In this document: piece after piece, positions 36,565-49,428 of the stretch | Layout of the letters: every line of letters starts with the position of its first letter | Numbering within the stretch: position 1 is the first letter of the stretch | DNA from: Monilinia fructicola | Taxonomy: Eukaryota; Ascomycota; Leotiomycetes; Helotiales; Sclerotiniaceae | DNA length: 64,000 bases | Assembly: GCA_008692225.1 (NCBI GenBank) | Contig: VICG01000004.1 | Location: 1,054,501-1,118,500 of the forward strand | Reading direction: 5' to 3' | Notes under the pieces: model-generated | Database searches by the model: none | Told to the model about the DNA's origin: nothing | Seen by the model: only the letters and a program-made list of their open reading frames with translations | Translations under genes and position numbers: made by a program

Positions 36565-39157
36565 ACATACCTTTCTTCATCTGCCTACTCCTCTACTGTA
36601 CACTGTACAGACTACTCCGTACAGGACGTCCTGTACTAATTAGCTAGCTAGATGTATACTGTAAGTACACATGCATAAAATATAATAATACCAATCGGAG
36701 AAATTTCCATCCCAACGATCAATCGATTAATATCAAAAGCGAAATGGTCAACCTCATCTGATACTATTTATGGCAACATGATTTGGTGTTACTATTGGTC
36801 GATAATTTAGATACCATCACCCCTAGCTCGTAGAAGATTCCTTTTGAAGATTCAAATTCCTTGCAGGTGAACTTGAAACTGGACAGTGCAGTGCAGTGCA
36901 GAGGGCAGTATGCAGTATCGGGTTTCCTGTCTAAATTAGAAACTAGAAGGACAATCTTGGAAGCTTGAGATAGAAAAAGAGAAGAGAAGGAGCTGGTGGA
37001 AGGAGGAGGAATTGCTTTTACTGTAGATATATGTGGTTTGAACAGTTTTGGAATTGAAAGTATAGTTCAGTACTACACTGCTGACTTTTCTCTTCTTATT
37101 TCATGGCCAATTGCAATTCATGACCCTCATGAGTTTCTTTTTCATTATCATCCTTAGCTATAGCTACACCTAGCGAGACCTACAAGTACCGTAGTAAGGT
37201 TACCTACTTGGCGTTCATTCCTGACCGAGATTTACCCGTTGATCTAGGTATATTAATACTATCTAGACGGAGAACAGTAAGGTTACGTACTCAAAAGCAT
37301 AATTAATACCACGTACAGTACCATTCATTCACTTCCTACTTACTAGTAAGTTACTACCCATGGCCAGGTGTGTATATACGACTGTATACGACTGTACGGA
37401 GTACAGTATTCTACCGGTCTGTCGTGTACCTGCTCGACGGCCCCTTTAGCTTCTTACCCAGTTACCAAAGTTACCAAGTTACCAAGGTACAGTGCCACCT
37501 TATTACTCGCCTTTTCTCCTCTCAATTCCTCTCTCTTTCCCTCTTTCCCAAGCTTCATCGCTCAAATTTGTGCTGCCACGTAGCGTTGCAGGTCGCTCCA
37601 TCCAACGCCGAATATGCAGCTACAGGCGTCCGCATCTAAAAGATCGTAGCTTGTGCACTAAACCTTCCACTACTCTGATGCACGACGGGGGAGCGATAAT
37701 TCAAATTGTTTAAGTGTACCAGGGTGCTGCATTTTACTTGCATTTTCCAATTCTAAAAGAGAAGAACTACCCGTGGACTTCCATGATCAAATCCTTTTCT
37801 TGAACTTTCAAGGTCGCGTTTTAGGTCTTCCAACTTTCTAGATCTTCGACTAGAATGTTGTTTTGTGCCTAAATAACCGCGTTTTCTGTTCTTCTTATAT
37901 ACGCTCCTTTCAATTGGGAACAGCAATTCCCTATATTTTAACAATTCAATTCAATCTGGGTACGGAGTAACGGTTTTGCCGTTGTTCTTCTTGCACATAA
38001 ATATACGAAGCTCCCTTGCAACTCTTCTTACCCCTCCCCCTTCAAAAGTACATTTGTACAAAACGCATCTGGGGACATTCATCGGTCACCGCCTTTCGTG
38101 TACAAAGAAATTCTGTTTCAGGTGCAATTGCGCCATTGAAAAGAGAGTCGAAATGTTTTGTACTCGTTCGAATCTCTCTCTTGAAGGATTAAAGGGTTCT
38201 CGGTGATTCATTCGTGTGTGTTGCGCCTGCTACTAGGAAGGCCAAGTACATCTGCAATTAGCTACCAAGTCACTGTTGCTTCGCGCCAGAGAGAACTTGC
38301 TGTATTATATCTGGTCAGTGGATGATTCAATTGAATGGTTTCCTCCCGCTTCTTTAGAGGTTTGTGTTTGCTCGATGATATTTTTGGTTCTGACAAGTTA
38401 CTTGTAGTCTACTTTGTGTGTAATGTTGATATCGTTGATTGATTCATCCGACGTGAGGAAAACTTGGAAGTACTAATCAAAAATCGAGAACCGAAAATCA
38501 CCTTTCCAGAAGTTGAGACGAGAGATACAATTCACTAGGGTTCGTTTGGTCGTCATCAAAATCACATTCATCACTCGGCTGGGCAAAACCATCATCTCGT
38601 TGCCAACCAGTTCTCCACAGCATTCAAAAGTTGGTTTTGCGCCTTGTCTATAAATAAAAGGCTCGCCCTGCCCCCCTTTGGATAAACTGAAGCATAGGAG
38701 GCAAATATAAAGTCGTGGGGACAAGAAGATTGGTGGTTGGAAGGAGAGTGTTTGGAGGAAGTTTGTTTACTTTGGTGTTGCCGAAGTGAATCGCTTTGTT
38801 TTGGTCCATCCTATGAACATTTCCCGGAGCCACTCGATACTCCTTATTTGGTCAAGACCTTGTTGGATATATCACTGGCTCAAGCTCTAGGATTCACTGG
38901 CGTTTATATTTGTCTTCTACGAAAACTGACTCAAGAAGTGCTTACAAAAGCTTACCACTCACTGGTGCTGTTCAAGTGGCGTCTACATCTCCCAGTTCTT
39001 TTTCGCAACAGACTCATCCTCCATCAAATAATTAATACCCGACCGAGCTTGTGCATTAGCAACTGATCCTGTCGCAAGCCCACTTCACCAACAAGATATC
39101 TACTCTATCTCTCCATTTTTTTCGCGCCAAAACCCACGGCCTCTCGCAATAATAGAA
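36565..39157. other. Intergenic, about 2.6 kb
   Basis: TACGGAGTA-type motifs at about 36606, 37396 and 37962, short CAGTGCAGTG repeats near 36890, and CT-rich leader-like DNA before the 14-3-3-like gene. Short frames such as 38737-39066 have no recognisable domain. Confidence 0.45.
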
Positions 39158-40127
39158 ATGGCGTCCTCAGAAGTAGACATGAAATTCCTCGGCCAATTCG
39201 CAAAGAATATTCAACTGGATCATCCACTGCTGGCCCAGAACCTATTCCAGATCTTGGGAAACCTCACAATGCTCTCAAAAATGGTAATTAAAGCGCGGAA
39301 ACTTCGGCGACTCGACACAACGCGTGACACGAAATCCGTCGAACTGTACACTCGCATTGTGTGGTATGCGAAGGAAGGATTGAAGATTTTAGAACAGTAC
39401 GTGCTACCTTTAGTACAAGGGTTTGGCGAGCTGAAAGTCTTGATCTATAAGCTAAGAGCGGGCTATTATCATCTTTACGTCCTCTTTCACAATACCCCTG
39501 CTATTACACTTCGAGCTACGAAAATCTCAACTCCACCTGGTTTGACCTCCCCGCGACACAGGGATAAGGGCAAAGCTATAGATAGAAGCTCCCCAGCCGA
39601 CCAATACCGACCAAACAGTCTACAACCCACTCACCCCCTCGAAGGTGGCCCCGTAGGTGGACCACCGGGCCTTACTCAACCTCCACCCGAGATCATAGGA
39701 AATTTTCTCATTCCCGCCCTCGACTACCGCCCCTTCGCCCCAATGTTTTGAAGATGCTTCCATCCTTGCCGATCGTCAACTCTGGGGTTCACATCCTCTG
39801 CGTCTCTCTGTGAAAGTCGAATATACAGCTTTCATATACGATTGTCTCGATCAAGCGCAGCGTTCACGAGACTTGGCGAGGAAAACGATCAATGAGGTGT
39901 ATAATGCGGATGAGGGTATGGATGATGATATGTTTGAGGATGCGGCGGAGCTGGTCAGTATCTTGGGCAAGATGGTGAAGAGAGGATTAGGAGTCGGAAC
40001 TACAAGTGCGGGGACTAGTACAGCGGGTGGGAGTTCGGAGGGAAAATCCAAGGCTAGGAGTGGGTCCAAAGAGAGTACGCCGAGGTTATTGGGGGGTACA
40101 TTGCCGCCTATGCATAACCCTATTTAG
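39158..40127 (+). CDS. 14-3-3-like domain protein (fungal divergent family), one frame break
   Basis: A first frame runs from ATG 39158 (MASSEVDMKFLGQFAKNI) to about 39740, and a second from about 39742 to 40127. Removing one base in or near CCCC 39738-39741 or TTTT 39745-39748 fuses them into about 320 residues. The helices LEQYVLPLVQGFGELKVLIY and KLRAGYYHLYVLF match the 14-3-3 pattern (a Leu-rich helix followed by a K-x-K/R-x-x-Y-Y helix). After a Pro-rich insert, CFEDASILADRQLWGSHPLR and LSVKVEYTAFIYD followed by ARKTINEVYNADEGM match the C-terminal 14-3-3 helices. Classical 14-3-3 proteins bind phosphoserine peptides; this divergent form has a long Pro-rich insertion, and its ligands are unknown. 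The C-terminus is Gly/Ser-rich and probably disordered. Confidence 0.72.
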
Positions 40128-41068
40128 GGCGTTTTCTGATGAAGAGGGTATGGGTTTTCGGAGATCATGGCGATTAATGCGGAATGATGCGCCATGGAAC
40201 CTTCATAATTGCTTGAGGATGGTTGCTATGGTATCTAGAGACTATTTTTGGCTGCGAAGACAGGAGGTCGATTGGATTTTGATACGATGAGTTATTACCT
40301 TCACGTTTATATTCACCACACGAGAGTTGAAATGAATACTCGGGGCTTACGATATACGAAATTCAACCACGCGAAGCACATTTTACGAATAGAAACCCAA
40401 GAAGATGAGATACGACGACCAAGATGCATTCAGGAAGGAATAACTGTCCAGTTTTGTTTGATTAGGCTGAAGTGGGGTTTGCGCACACAATGTGTATGTA
40501 CATGTATGATATTGCTGACAAAGTTACAAAATTCTAAGAGAAAGGAACTACAGAAATACTCTCTGTGTAGTCTGTACGATTGTTTATAATATACCCCCAG
40601 ATGTCCATACAGGCACTTGAGCACGTCATGGGACATTAATGATAGTTACGTTGCGTTGCAATTGCATAATACACAAATGTTAAGATAAAGTGTATGGATT
40701 TAAGGAGTGCCGTGTTTGCGTGTAGACGTGTAGATGTGTGATTTAGTTGGTTATGCCTGTTAGTTTTGAACACATGCTATTCTATGATTCCCATGAATTA
40801 TATGCCGCGTACCAGTCTAGTTCCCAACACGACAACCTTACATGATAGACTATCCAGCCTAGAGTATAAGAACAGGCGCTCTAATACTCAAACGCCAGAA
40901 TATCCGACCGACTTCGAATCTTTCCAACCGAAACAACACCCTTTCAAACCCAACCTCACAAACATCAAGAGAACAACGAAAGCTTATATCGCTAGTCATC
41001 CCTACAACCGACAAAAAGTTGATAAGACCCCCCCGTTGCAATGTTCTCCTGCGTCGCCATAAACGCCA
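40128..41068. other. Intergenic, no supported gene
   Basis: Mostly 3' flank of the 14-3-3-like gene. A short plus frame at 40766-41062 has no recognisable content. Confidence 0.45.
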
Positions 41069-41996
41069 TCAGAAAAGCTGACAATCGTGCTGGACATTCA
41101 AATCCAAGAGAAGTCGAATAGCTAGCTCATCTGTGCTGCGCCTCATTTCAATCCATGAAGGCCAAAGGTACATCGCCAGAGCCTTTGTCATCGATGTGAG
41201 GTGGAGGAGGCATTCTTTCCCCGGTCGTAGCAATGATGGTCCCTGGCTTGATGAGGTTGACGGTATCTTGTGGGCGTATGAACATGGAACGTGGATGTGG
41301 TCTTGTCGAGTGAGATATATGGACACTCCTGCAGGGAGTCGATGCTGTTTTCGCCGTGGATGATGGGGCGATGACTCGGCGTTTCGCGTCGCGGATCTTC
41401 GGGAATAACTGCATGGGAGGTTGTCCGGGATGGTGCTCGTCACTGCTGTCGGGAAGAGGATGGGACGCTCGTGTCGCTCGCAGAGCATCGAGAGAGGTAC
41501 GGGGAGGAAGGAGGACGATTGGACGGTTGGGGTTCTCCCAGCAGGGTTCTTCAGAGCAGCCGCAGCCTGTTGCGTGATACGGACGACCATCTTCGAAATG
41601 ACGCTCTGAATGCCACCACGTCCAAGGTTCTGGCGCGGAGGTAAGCGGCCTCTGCAGAAATAATTACTCTTTCAGGGACTGCTGTTTTCCGCTGACCGTG
41701 GTGGAAAAGTGAAGGCGAACACATCTGGCAGATCCAACGATACGTTTTTGAGTGGCTATACAGGTCCTACAAACGAAGGATGCCGCGACCCAATTTACGT
41801 TTTCGTCGGCAAAAGATTTAAAGCCCCGTGCGATATTATTTGCGTTCCATCTCCGCGACTCGGCTGGCAGAAGATCAGCATTCAGGGTTCGGATGGACAA
41901 TCTGAGGACTTGCATTCCAGAGGATTTCTTCATCTCCGATCTAAGCTTCCCCCCCCCTCCCCCCTCCAAAACATGCATTTTCTTCCGACTTTTCAA
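41069..41996 (-). other. Possible minus-strand gene, unresolved
   Basis: Several minus frames look protein-like but do not join cleanly. One (41996-41664) contains SFVCRTCIAT and LHFSTT, reminiscent of a mitochondrial presequence with a cleavage site. A second (41590 leftward) contains GGIQSVISKMVVRITQQAAA in its extended frame. A third (41414-41148) ends in NLIKPGTIIATTGERMPPPP. Together they could be one mitochondrial protein gene broken by an intron and indels, as in the neighbouring genes. I do not recognise the family, and the alternative is chance. Confidence 0.22.
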
Positions 41997-43220
41997 GGAC
42001 CGACAGCTTGTTGATCAGAGTTGAAATCCCGTGATCAACCTTTCAGGTGATGCACTTCGTACATGGAGTAGAGTCGTCTCTACTTGGTGCGCATTGCCCT
42101 TGGATTCCCGGATGACCGACATGCTTTACACGCTCGCCTTACTACTTTACCAGGAACGATCATCGCCCTCTTAAACTACCGGTGGGCTCGTGGTATTTTT
42201 GATGAGTTTGATGACGGTGACGAACATGTATATGCCCGGAGAGCCATTACAACGAAAGGCGCGCGTTGTCGTTCTAGAGGCTACGAGAAATCATTCTCTG
42301 GGATGTTTCGTACTCGGCAAACTGTTTCATAGTTCTATTCAACAACCGTTTTTTGCGATGGTCTTTCAAGTCTACCGGAAAATCATCCCTCGAGCCCATT
42401 GCGAGTTCTGAGACAAGTACAACGCCAAAACATCATATGACGCTTAAGGTTATCACCACTGATCAAACAATCCACCATGCATGTAAAAAGTGGCCTCGAA
42501 CACTTGCAGGTAGAGCTCGTCCCTATCTGGAATGAGTATCTATTTAGGCATTCCAAGGTTTCTTCGATGGTGTCCAGGCTCTTGCCAAGAGAATGATGTT
42601 TTACATACTCACGTGAGTATCGCTATAAGGCTCTTATCCCCTGAAGAAGAGCTTCCTTTCTAATTGTTGATCTTTGAGGCCGTTCTTGTTCTCACATTGT
42701 CTAGAGTGATGGAGTGCGTAGCAATTTCAAACTTTTGTTGATTTTTATATCTAAAATGTTCTTTCTTAAAAGCAAAAAACAGATTTTACTACTCCTAGGT
42801 ATTAAATCAAAAATTCTATATAATAGGTTGAATAACCCTATGCAATATTGTGAAAGGTATATACTTCGAGTAGATTTGAAATGGTCAACTTTTTGATAGT
42901 TCGCTAAATAATCAGATGCATTTACTGTCAAACCTCTCTAAGAAGTTTCAAAGGTGCAAGCCTATGTTTCCATCATTCGGCACTAAAGTGTGACTGTTAG
43001 AAAATCGATGACCCATGGCCAAGTACGAGATGTATGGACAAATAGGTGATTTAACTCAGAATGTATAATTTTAGAGCGGTATATTTCTATTCTATCTACT
43101 CTTGCTCTTGCTCTTCCTCTGATTGCTCTAATCCACGAACGCCTAAATCCAACGACTTGAGGGTATTAACTCCGCATAAATTCATAGATCGATAAAGTAT
43201 ACTTTTGAACAAAGAAGAAA
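41997..43220. other. Intergenic, no supported gene
   Basis: The part 42700-42900 is AT-rich and open on both strands without domain content. The right end is the 3' flank of the MFS gene, with TCTTGCTCTTGCTCTTCC repeats at about 43101-43118. Confidence 0.4.
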
Positions 43221-45048
43221 TCAGTTCAACTTTCTATCGTCTGCACCACCCGCTCTCATTCCAGAGGTCGATTGACCATCCTCCACCAATTGTACGTCGT
43301 TCAACGCTGCATTTCTCTCGTCAACGGTCAATTCACTCTCTGCTCTCTTGATTTCGACAAACAGTGACATTATAATTAATGAAACGGCAGCACATGCAAC
43401 TTCGAACCAAAATACTGCGTGATAACTCCGTCTAAGGCCCAGCCGATTGAGAGTATAAGTGTTAATGATATCCGAGAATCCAAGACAAACTGCAATGCCC
43501 AAATGTAGAATGAGCATTACCATGGAGCCAGCAAGACCTTGTTGTGATTCCGATAAAGATGTGGTAAAAAATATGTTAGCCACTGTGAAGGTTATGTCAA
43601 TACCAATCGTTGCACATATCATTGCAGGGAATATGTATGCCCACTAAAACATTGTCAGCTTCTCATTAGGAACGATTTGGGGATGGCTTACATAATTAGC
43701 ACCAGCTGGAGCAATCGCGAAGAGCAAAGGTGCAACAATCCAGGCTACTCCAGCTGCGATGACAAGGGCCGTTCCAGGTAGTATGTGCAGAACAAAGCCA
43801 CCAACTGTAGAGATTATGCATCCACCCAAGGCCATTGGTGCATACCACGCAACAAGTTGCAATGGCTTCCTCCCATAACGCCATTCATGTAGAATGTGGC
43901 GTAAAGCAAAAAAATCCCCAGAGAACCGTAACACAAAAAGAGTGCGAAGACTAGCGGGACCATGGATGGCACTTGAAAAAATGAAGCAGGAATTAAAGCT
44001 TGCTTAGTTTGCGTCTCGATGTAAGCAGCAAAAAGAAGCAGCAAGCTACCGATAATGAATAGAATGAGTATATAGGACGTTTTCCAGCCATTAGGTGCGT
44101 GTGCTGAATCGATGATTGCGAAGGTGAAGAAAATAAGTCCCACGACAATGAAAATTGCACCCCACCAATCCATTTTCACTTGGTCATCTGTGTCTCTGCG
44201 AGCCTCGCGAGCTTTGCGTTTTTTGGAAATATCAGACGGGATTGTCAAATAAGATGTGATAGCTGTTTATGGCTGCCAAGAAGCAGCCAATCCAGAACCA
44301 CCAACCCAATGTGTGTACTCGGCTATTAACCCAGCGAAGAAAAATTCCCACGAAAAATCCCAGTGGAGCACATGCTCCATAAATTGCGAAGACCAAATTC
44401 TTCCGCGGTCCTGGTCGATATATGATACCGATGAGAGCTACACTGGAAGGTAGATACATTGCCGGACCGAGGCCCTGTAGGGCCCGACAGAAATTGAGCA
44501 TTATAAGATTGGTGGAAAATCCGCCTATCAGACTCCACAAAGCAAGCCAAATGAAACCTGCGACATATGCTGGATACCCTCCATACATATCTGACAAACG
44601 ACCGAAAACCAGGAGAAAGCAAGCCAGGGTGAGCGAAAAAGCGCTGGCGGGCCATGTCGCGGAGGCCGATGGTATATCCAGGCTTTTGACCAGAGTGGGC
44701 AATATAACTGTGAAGCCAGAAACAAAATACTCCTTCTCCGCTGTCAGAATCCGCGGAACAGATTAGAAGATTGAAAATAAGGACAAAACTTACCGTGAGC
44801 ACTTGCGACATGGAAATTGAGAAGACAAACCCAATCTCTGCCCACAGTGACTTGAAAACCTCAGGTCTTTGTCTACCTAACCTTTCAATCCTGATCTCTG
44901 GAGCTTCTTCTAATAGATCCCCCATGGGAGGATAAGAGTTGGGGTTATTATTGCTGTTTGGACTGCTACGCCCCGGGTTTTGAGGTTCACTTTTCGTCTG
45001 AGTTCCCAGACCCCCTTCGGAGTCATTTTTCCTTTGATCCATCGCCAT
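43221..45048 (-). CDS. MFS drug:H+ antiporter (Atr1/Amf1-like, 14-span type), frame broken several times
   Basis: Exons are 45048-44794, 44732-43692 and 43643-43221; introns are 61 nt (GTAAGT ... GAGAAG) and 48 nt (GTAAGC ... TTTTAG). The N-terminus is hydrophilic. The membrane core then begins FSISMSQVL plus TEYFVSGFTVILPTLVKSL across the first intron, followed by LLVFGRLSDMYGGYPAYVAG (the MFS loop motif GRLSDxYGG), CRALQGLGPAMYLPSSVALI (motif C region), and later TFAIIDSAHAPNGWKTSYIL, FLLYATFYMNGVMG, KPLQLVAWYAPMALGG and IFFTTSLSESQQGLAGSMV. This is the pattern of fungal Azr1/Amf1-like multidrug or aminotriazole exporters at the plasma membrane. About four indels break exon 2, at plus 44340-44344 (A5), 44305-44307, 44265-44267 and 43872-43874. 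The substrate is unknown. Confidence 0.85.
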
Positions 45049-48003
45049 GTTATTGACCTCTTGATTTCGTTCTGTGATGATTGAGTTGGGTGATCTGGCA
45101 GATGGCTACACTGAACCCTTCACCTCCAATTTAGCTTTGATCAAAGTCCGCAAAGGGACCCGTCAATATTTTGGTGAGATCCTGCTATTCTGAAAGGATG
45201 GGATGAGAAAAAGAAATTATTTTCTTCGATCTCCATTTATTTCTGCTTTGTGAGTACCTGAAGAATAATAGAGGAAAATCGTGAAAACATGAGATGATAG
45301 TTTGTGCCTCTAGATTCCTTAAAGATGATAATGCGTAGAATCTCAGATTTTGAAGATATGCATGACCCTGCCATAAACATATGCCGTGTCAACGGAAAAA
45401 GAAAACCAGATATTGATGTGCTAGTACAGGAAGTGTGCGTCGTCAAAAGAGAGGCGTCACATCGATCCTATAGACCGGAAATATATATGTACGTGTAGGT
45501 AGTTGTTACTAATAATTGACCGTCAAATGCATTAGTAACCAGCCTTCACCGATTCACTGGCCTTGATTCCTTGAAAGATGGCAAAAAATGGACTCGATCT
45601 AACTTCTAAGCGATGATATCACCAATCCATGCACATCTCGTACCCCAAATGAATAATAAAAACTGCAAATCTTTCAAGGCTAGACAATTGATAGGGAAGA
45701 ACTTCAAAAATCCAAAACTTTTGAAATATTGAAAAGTCATCAAAGTAAATGGCCATATATAGCCAAGTGTCCCAAGACAACTTTGATAACAAGGACCCGG
45801 GTGCTGTGTACCGGTTATTTGTCGTAGAACCAAGAGGAGGGGGGAGGTTTTAAGTACAACCTGAGTCGACTAAAAGGGCATTTGGCTAGGAGAATTTCTG
45901 GATGCTTTGTACTCGGGTGTACATACTCAATTTCACTAAAGAGCCAAATCCACGGGTCGAACCAATCAAGAAGCAACTTGGCATGCTCTGCATAAAGGAG
46001 CCGTGGAAAGATTTGGGGCCACACTTGTTTGTTGGCTTTGTGATGGTTTGGTAAAGACTTCCAAGGTTGCAAAGAGTGATGATGAATAAGAGAGAGAAAT
46101 CCCGAGCGAACATTGAGTGCAATGCATAACAAAAAAGACGGGTAAGAGCATTCTATGTTGAAGCAGGTGTCCATTGACAGATGGAGCATCGCCGTTGAAC
46201 ATTATCGTGATGCAGAGACGAAAAGTAGAGGGTAAAGGGGATTCGAAAGCTGGAAAATTCCGTGTAACAACATTCTTTTTGAGAGGAAGCAACATGATGC
46301 AGCTAGGCATACTCTGGGGTCAAAATGGAGATTGAAGTTCCAGATGACAACCAGATAATGAATAATTGAGATTGATTGAGATTGATTGATTGACATTTAT
46401 TTGATTTGACAAGCGATTGATTGTACATGTTTCGAATCTTCGAAATCCTTGAGATTGAGAAACATCCATCTCTTTCTGGAATGGGGATGGGAATGGGGAT
46501 GTTGATGAGAATTGGAATCGGAATTGGGATTGATTAACAAAAATGACTGTGTATGAATGAGAGAGAATATAAAGTCTATGAGATTCCGGGTAAGTATAAT
46601 AATCATAAAAATTCATACTTGTATCCATGTTCCGAGTTACACCTGGGCAGTTCCAAGTTACCACTTACCACCGAGAAAGGCAGCGACAGACACGTGATTG
46701 CCAGTATCATCCCATGGATGTTAGATACCTCCAGCCAGGTACCGTGGGCCTCCCCACTACTTGCCCAATTAAGCAATGTTTGCTCTGTTTGCTCATTCAT
46801 CCTAATCACGCTAAAAAAGTTAGCGGAAAATTCTGCAATATAAATATCTCGTCTTCCTCCCGATGACCTTCCCCTTTTCTTCTTCATCATCAGTAGAGGT
46901 TATAATTAATACTTATAACATTTTACATGGGGGCTTCGCTACGGCGACTTGCTGAGGGTTATCCTTTACTTCTTCGAAGTAAAAGTTGGGTTTTCTTCCG
47001 TTCCCGGCCCCCTTGAGAGAAGGTGAACACTCTTCCTTATCAGCCGTCTTCGACGATTCTATCGGATTTTGACTGTGGGGTGGTCTCTACATACTTTATT
47101 TCACTCTTATGCAGTTATGTGTGTAAGGAGTTGCTGGAGTGCGCATGATCTTGCAACATGAGAATTCTATAGTAGATCCATCGAATTGCTATCTATCTGT
47201 GCAATTGTGTATGGAATCTATGCTTGCACTCTTATCTACTTGCCTTTACGGCTACACTTCATGTATTGGATGACGGTCTGAAAATCCTTCATAGTATGAA
47301 ATTTGTGTGCGATAGTGACAGACTTGTTGAGGTTGTGTGCTCCGAACGTATTCTGCTGTGTTTATTGTGTCGTGGGTTTTCGTCTTGGTTTCCTATCCAG
47401 CAATAAACAAGCAGGTATGTTGGATGCGGCGAGGTATATGAAAAATATGAACATGTCGTGCTCATTCGTAAAATACCTTCTGCATGCTCTCCATACTCTA
47501 GAGCCAAGGAACTGGAATTTGAGATTCAGCACAGTATTCACTCTGCATCACGTCCTTCCAAGTACTCCGTGCAACATGGACAGTAGTTGCGCTTGTATCC
47601 AGTTGCATCACGACTCGTATTGTAATGTAAGTTCGCGTCGCACTGCTAAATAGTCGAGAATAAGCTACATATTTTACCGTCTTCAGGAAACACCGAGAAG
47701 CAGAATTTATCCAGTAATTAGGTTCATTTGTTCATTATGCGTAAATCAGTACGTACCATCAGTCAAGAAAGCGTTCTGGCAAGGAGTCATCATGGCAGTC
47801 GGCTATCGAGCAGTAACAGTTTCAATAGTATTATTATTTGCATGGGTTATTAACAAGAACCAGAAGTTTCACATATCAAGTCTATCGTTGAATGATACCA
47901 AAAGTCTATTGGCCGTAGAACGTTCATTGCTTGTATTGAGTTTTCACCTAGCTACCTGCAATAATCCACTCCATACCACTTGCTCAATGAAGAGAAGTGC
48001 AAT
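45049..48003. other. Intergenic, about 3 kb, no supported gene
   Basis: Short frames on both strands (for example 46189-45815 minus, 46553-46843 plus) lack domains. GATTGATTGA-type tracts occur at about 46365-46395 and GGGGATGGGAATGGGGATG at about 46482-46500. The left end is the MFS promoter. Confidence 0.45.
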
Positions 48004-48851
48004 CTAGTAGAGGCGCTTGGGAGGAGACATAGATGCCTTGATGGTCAAGCTGCCAACGTTTTGCCATCCCTTCTTCAACAAAGAGACGAGGTAGTTGATG
48101 GCCAACATGATGTTGGAGATCAATTGATCCTCGGTCATCTCAACGTTTCCGACAGCAACACCCATACACAAGACCTTCTTCAATTGGAACTTGATGGTGG
48201 ACTTGACTTCGTTGATCTTGCCGCTAAGATCTTCGTTGTGGGAGACTGGGGTTGGGAATTTACCAGCTGTTAAAAAGAGTTAGCGCAATAACTGAGTGTT
48301 GAAGAAAGGATGGAACAAACCCTTGGAAAGACCAGGACCCAAGAGACGAGGAATTTGCTTGATCAAGGTGTCGGAAGCGACGAAAGCATCGTACTTGCGT
48401 GCGAGCTTCTTAATCAACTTCTTGTTCTTGTTGAGCTTCTTCAAGTCATCGGCAGACATGGCGTCAACACCACCGTGCTTGGCACGATCGATATCGTGCT
48501 GGTCACCGAGAATGCTATCCATCAATCAGCCTTTGCCTCCATGATATATATTCAAATTCGTCGTAAAACATACCAGATGCTCATGTTTGGGCGGGGAACG
48601 ACTGGGAGACGGACGGTTCCGGAGAAACGCTTGTCACGTTGGGGGTCATAGTTCTTGAGACCGATTTGGAGTTCGACGGTCTCGAGGAAGTTTCTCTTCT
48701 TGGTCTCAAGAGAGTACTCAAGAAGACTTTGTACGTTGGTACGCACTCCGGCTATCAGGTAAAAGAAGTCAGTAATTGTTTCAATTGTTTCTCTCCATGG
48801 AACGCATATTCTCAGTGTGAAAGCAAACATACCGACTGTGATTTTAGACAT
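48004..48851 (-). CDS. RPL1: 60S ribosomal protein uL1 (L10a)
   Basis: Four exons, 48851-48833, 48751-48574, 48514-48321 and 48266-48004, sum to 654 nt, exactly the 217 residues expected of eukaryotic uL1. The protein begins [19 protein letters not shown] and contains [40 protein letters not shown] and [19 protein letters not shown]. It ends [15 protein letters not shown]. uL1 forms the mobile L1 stalk of the large subunit, which handles E-site tRNA exit. The frame is intact and phases agree at all three introns. Confidence 0.97.
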
Positions 48852-49428
48852 GATGACAGTCTTCCAGTAGAATTGATAAGGTTCTAATGGTGAGGATTTG
48901 CGTAAGTTTGTCGATGATAAATTTGAAGACTAGAATTTTTGGAAATTGCCATGATGGTGGGGAAATCCGCGAACTTTTTTTTAGCGAGCATTCACGTGAC
49001 ACGCTGCCGCCACCCAATCACGTAAGACTATGGACTAAAGAGCAAAGACCCGACTGTATAGAAATCCTTCATTGCTCATTTACTTCCATCTCTTCGGCTG
49101 AGGTAATCAGTTGTTCACTCCAAAGTATTCAATTTATCATCATAAGACTATCGATGGCTATATTCAGTGGTACTGGTGATCAAATATTCACAGAAGTGGA
49201 GTTCAAGTATGCTCGAGTGATCCGAGTGGACAAATGATCAGTGATTGATTGAATTGCTACTGGCAAAAGATTTTTTATGAGTGCAATCTTCCGTGCTGTT
49301 TGCTAAGAGCTCTAACATGAACCGATTTGCAGCATCAATGAACCGATGGACCGTTCCTTCTCATCTCCAGGTACTCCAGAGCTCAACTGATCATGAGTCC
49401 TCATATCAGTACATGTACATCGAACGAT
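48852..49428. promoter_or_regulatory. Upstream region of uL1 gene / 3' flank of secreted protein gene
   Basis: About 580 bases upstream of the uL1 gene. CCACCCAATCACG near 49011-49023 resembles a CCAAT-type element on the plus strand. No gene is supported. Confidence 0.3.

Noticed and set aside
44733..44793. Apparent frameshift at the first MFS intron when CAG is used as acceptor
   Set aside because: Using the AAG acceptor ending at 44733 restores TEYFVSGFTVILP in frame, so no indel is needed here.
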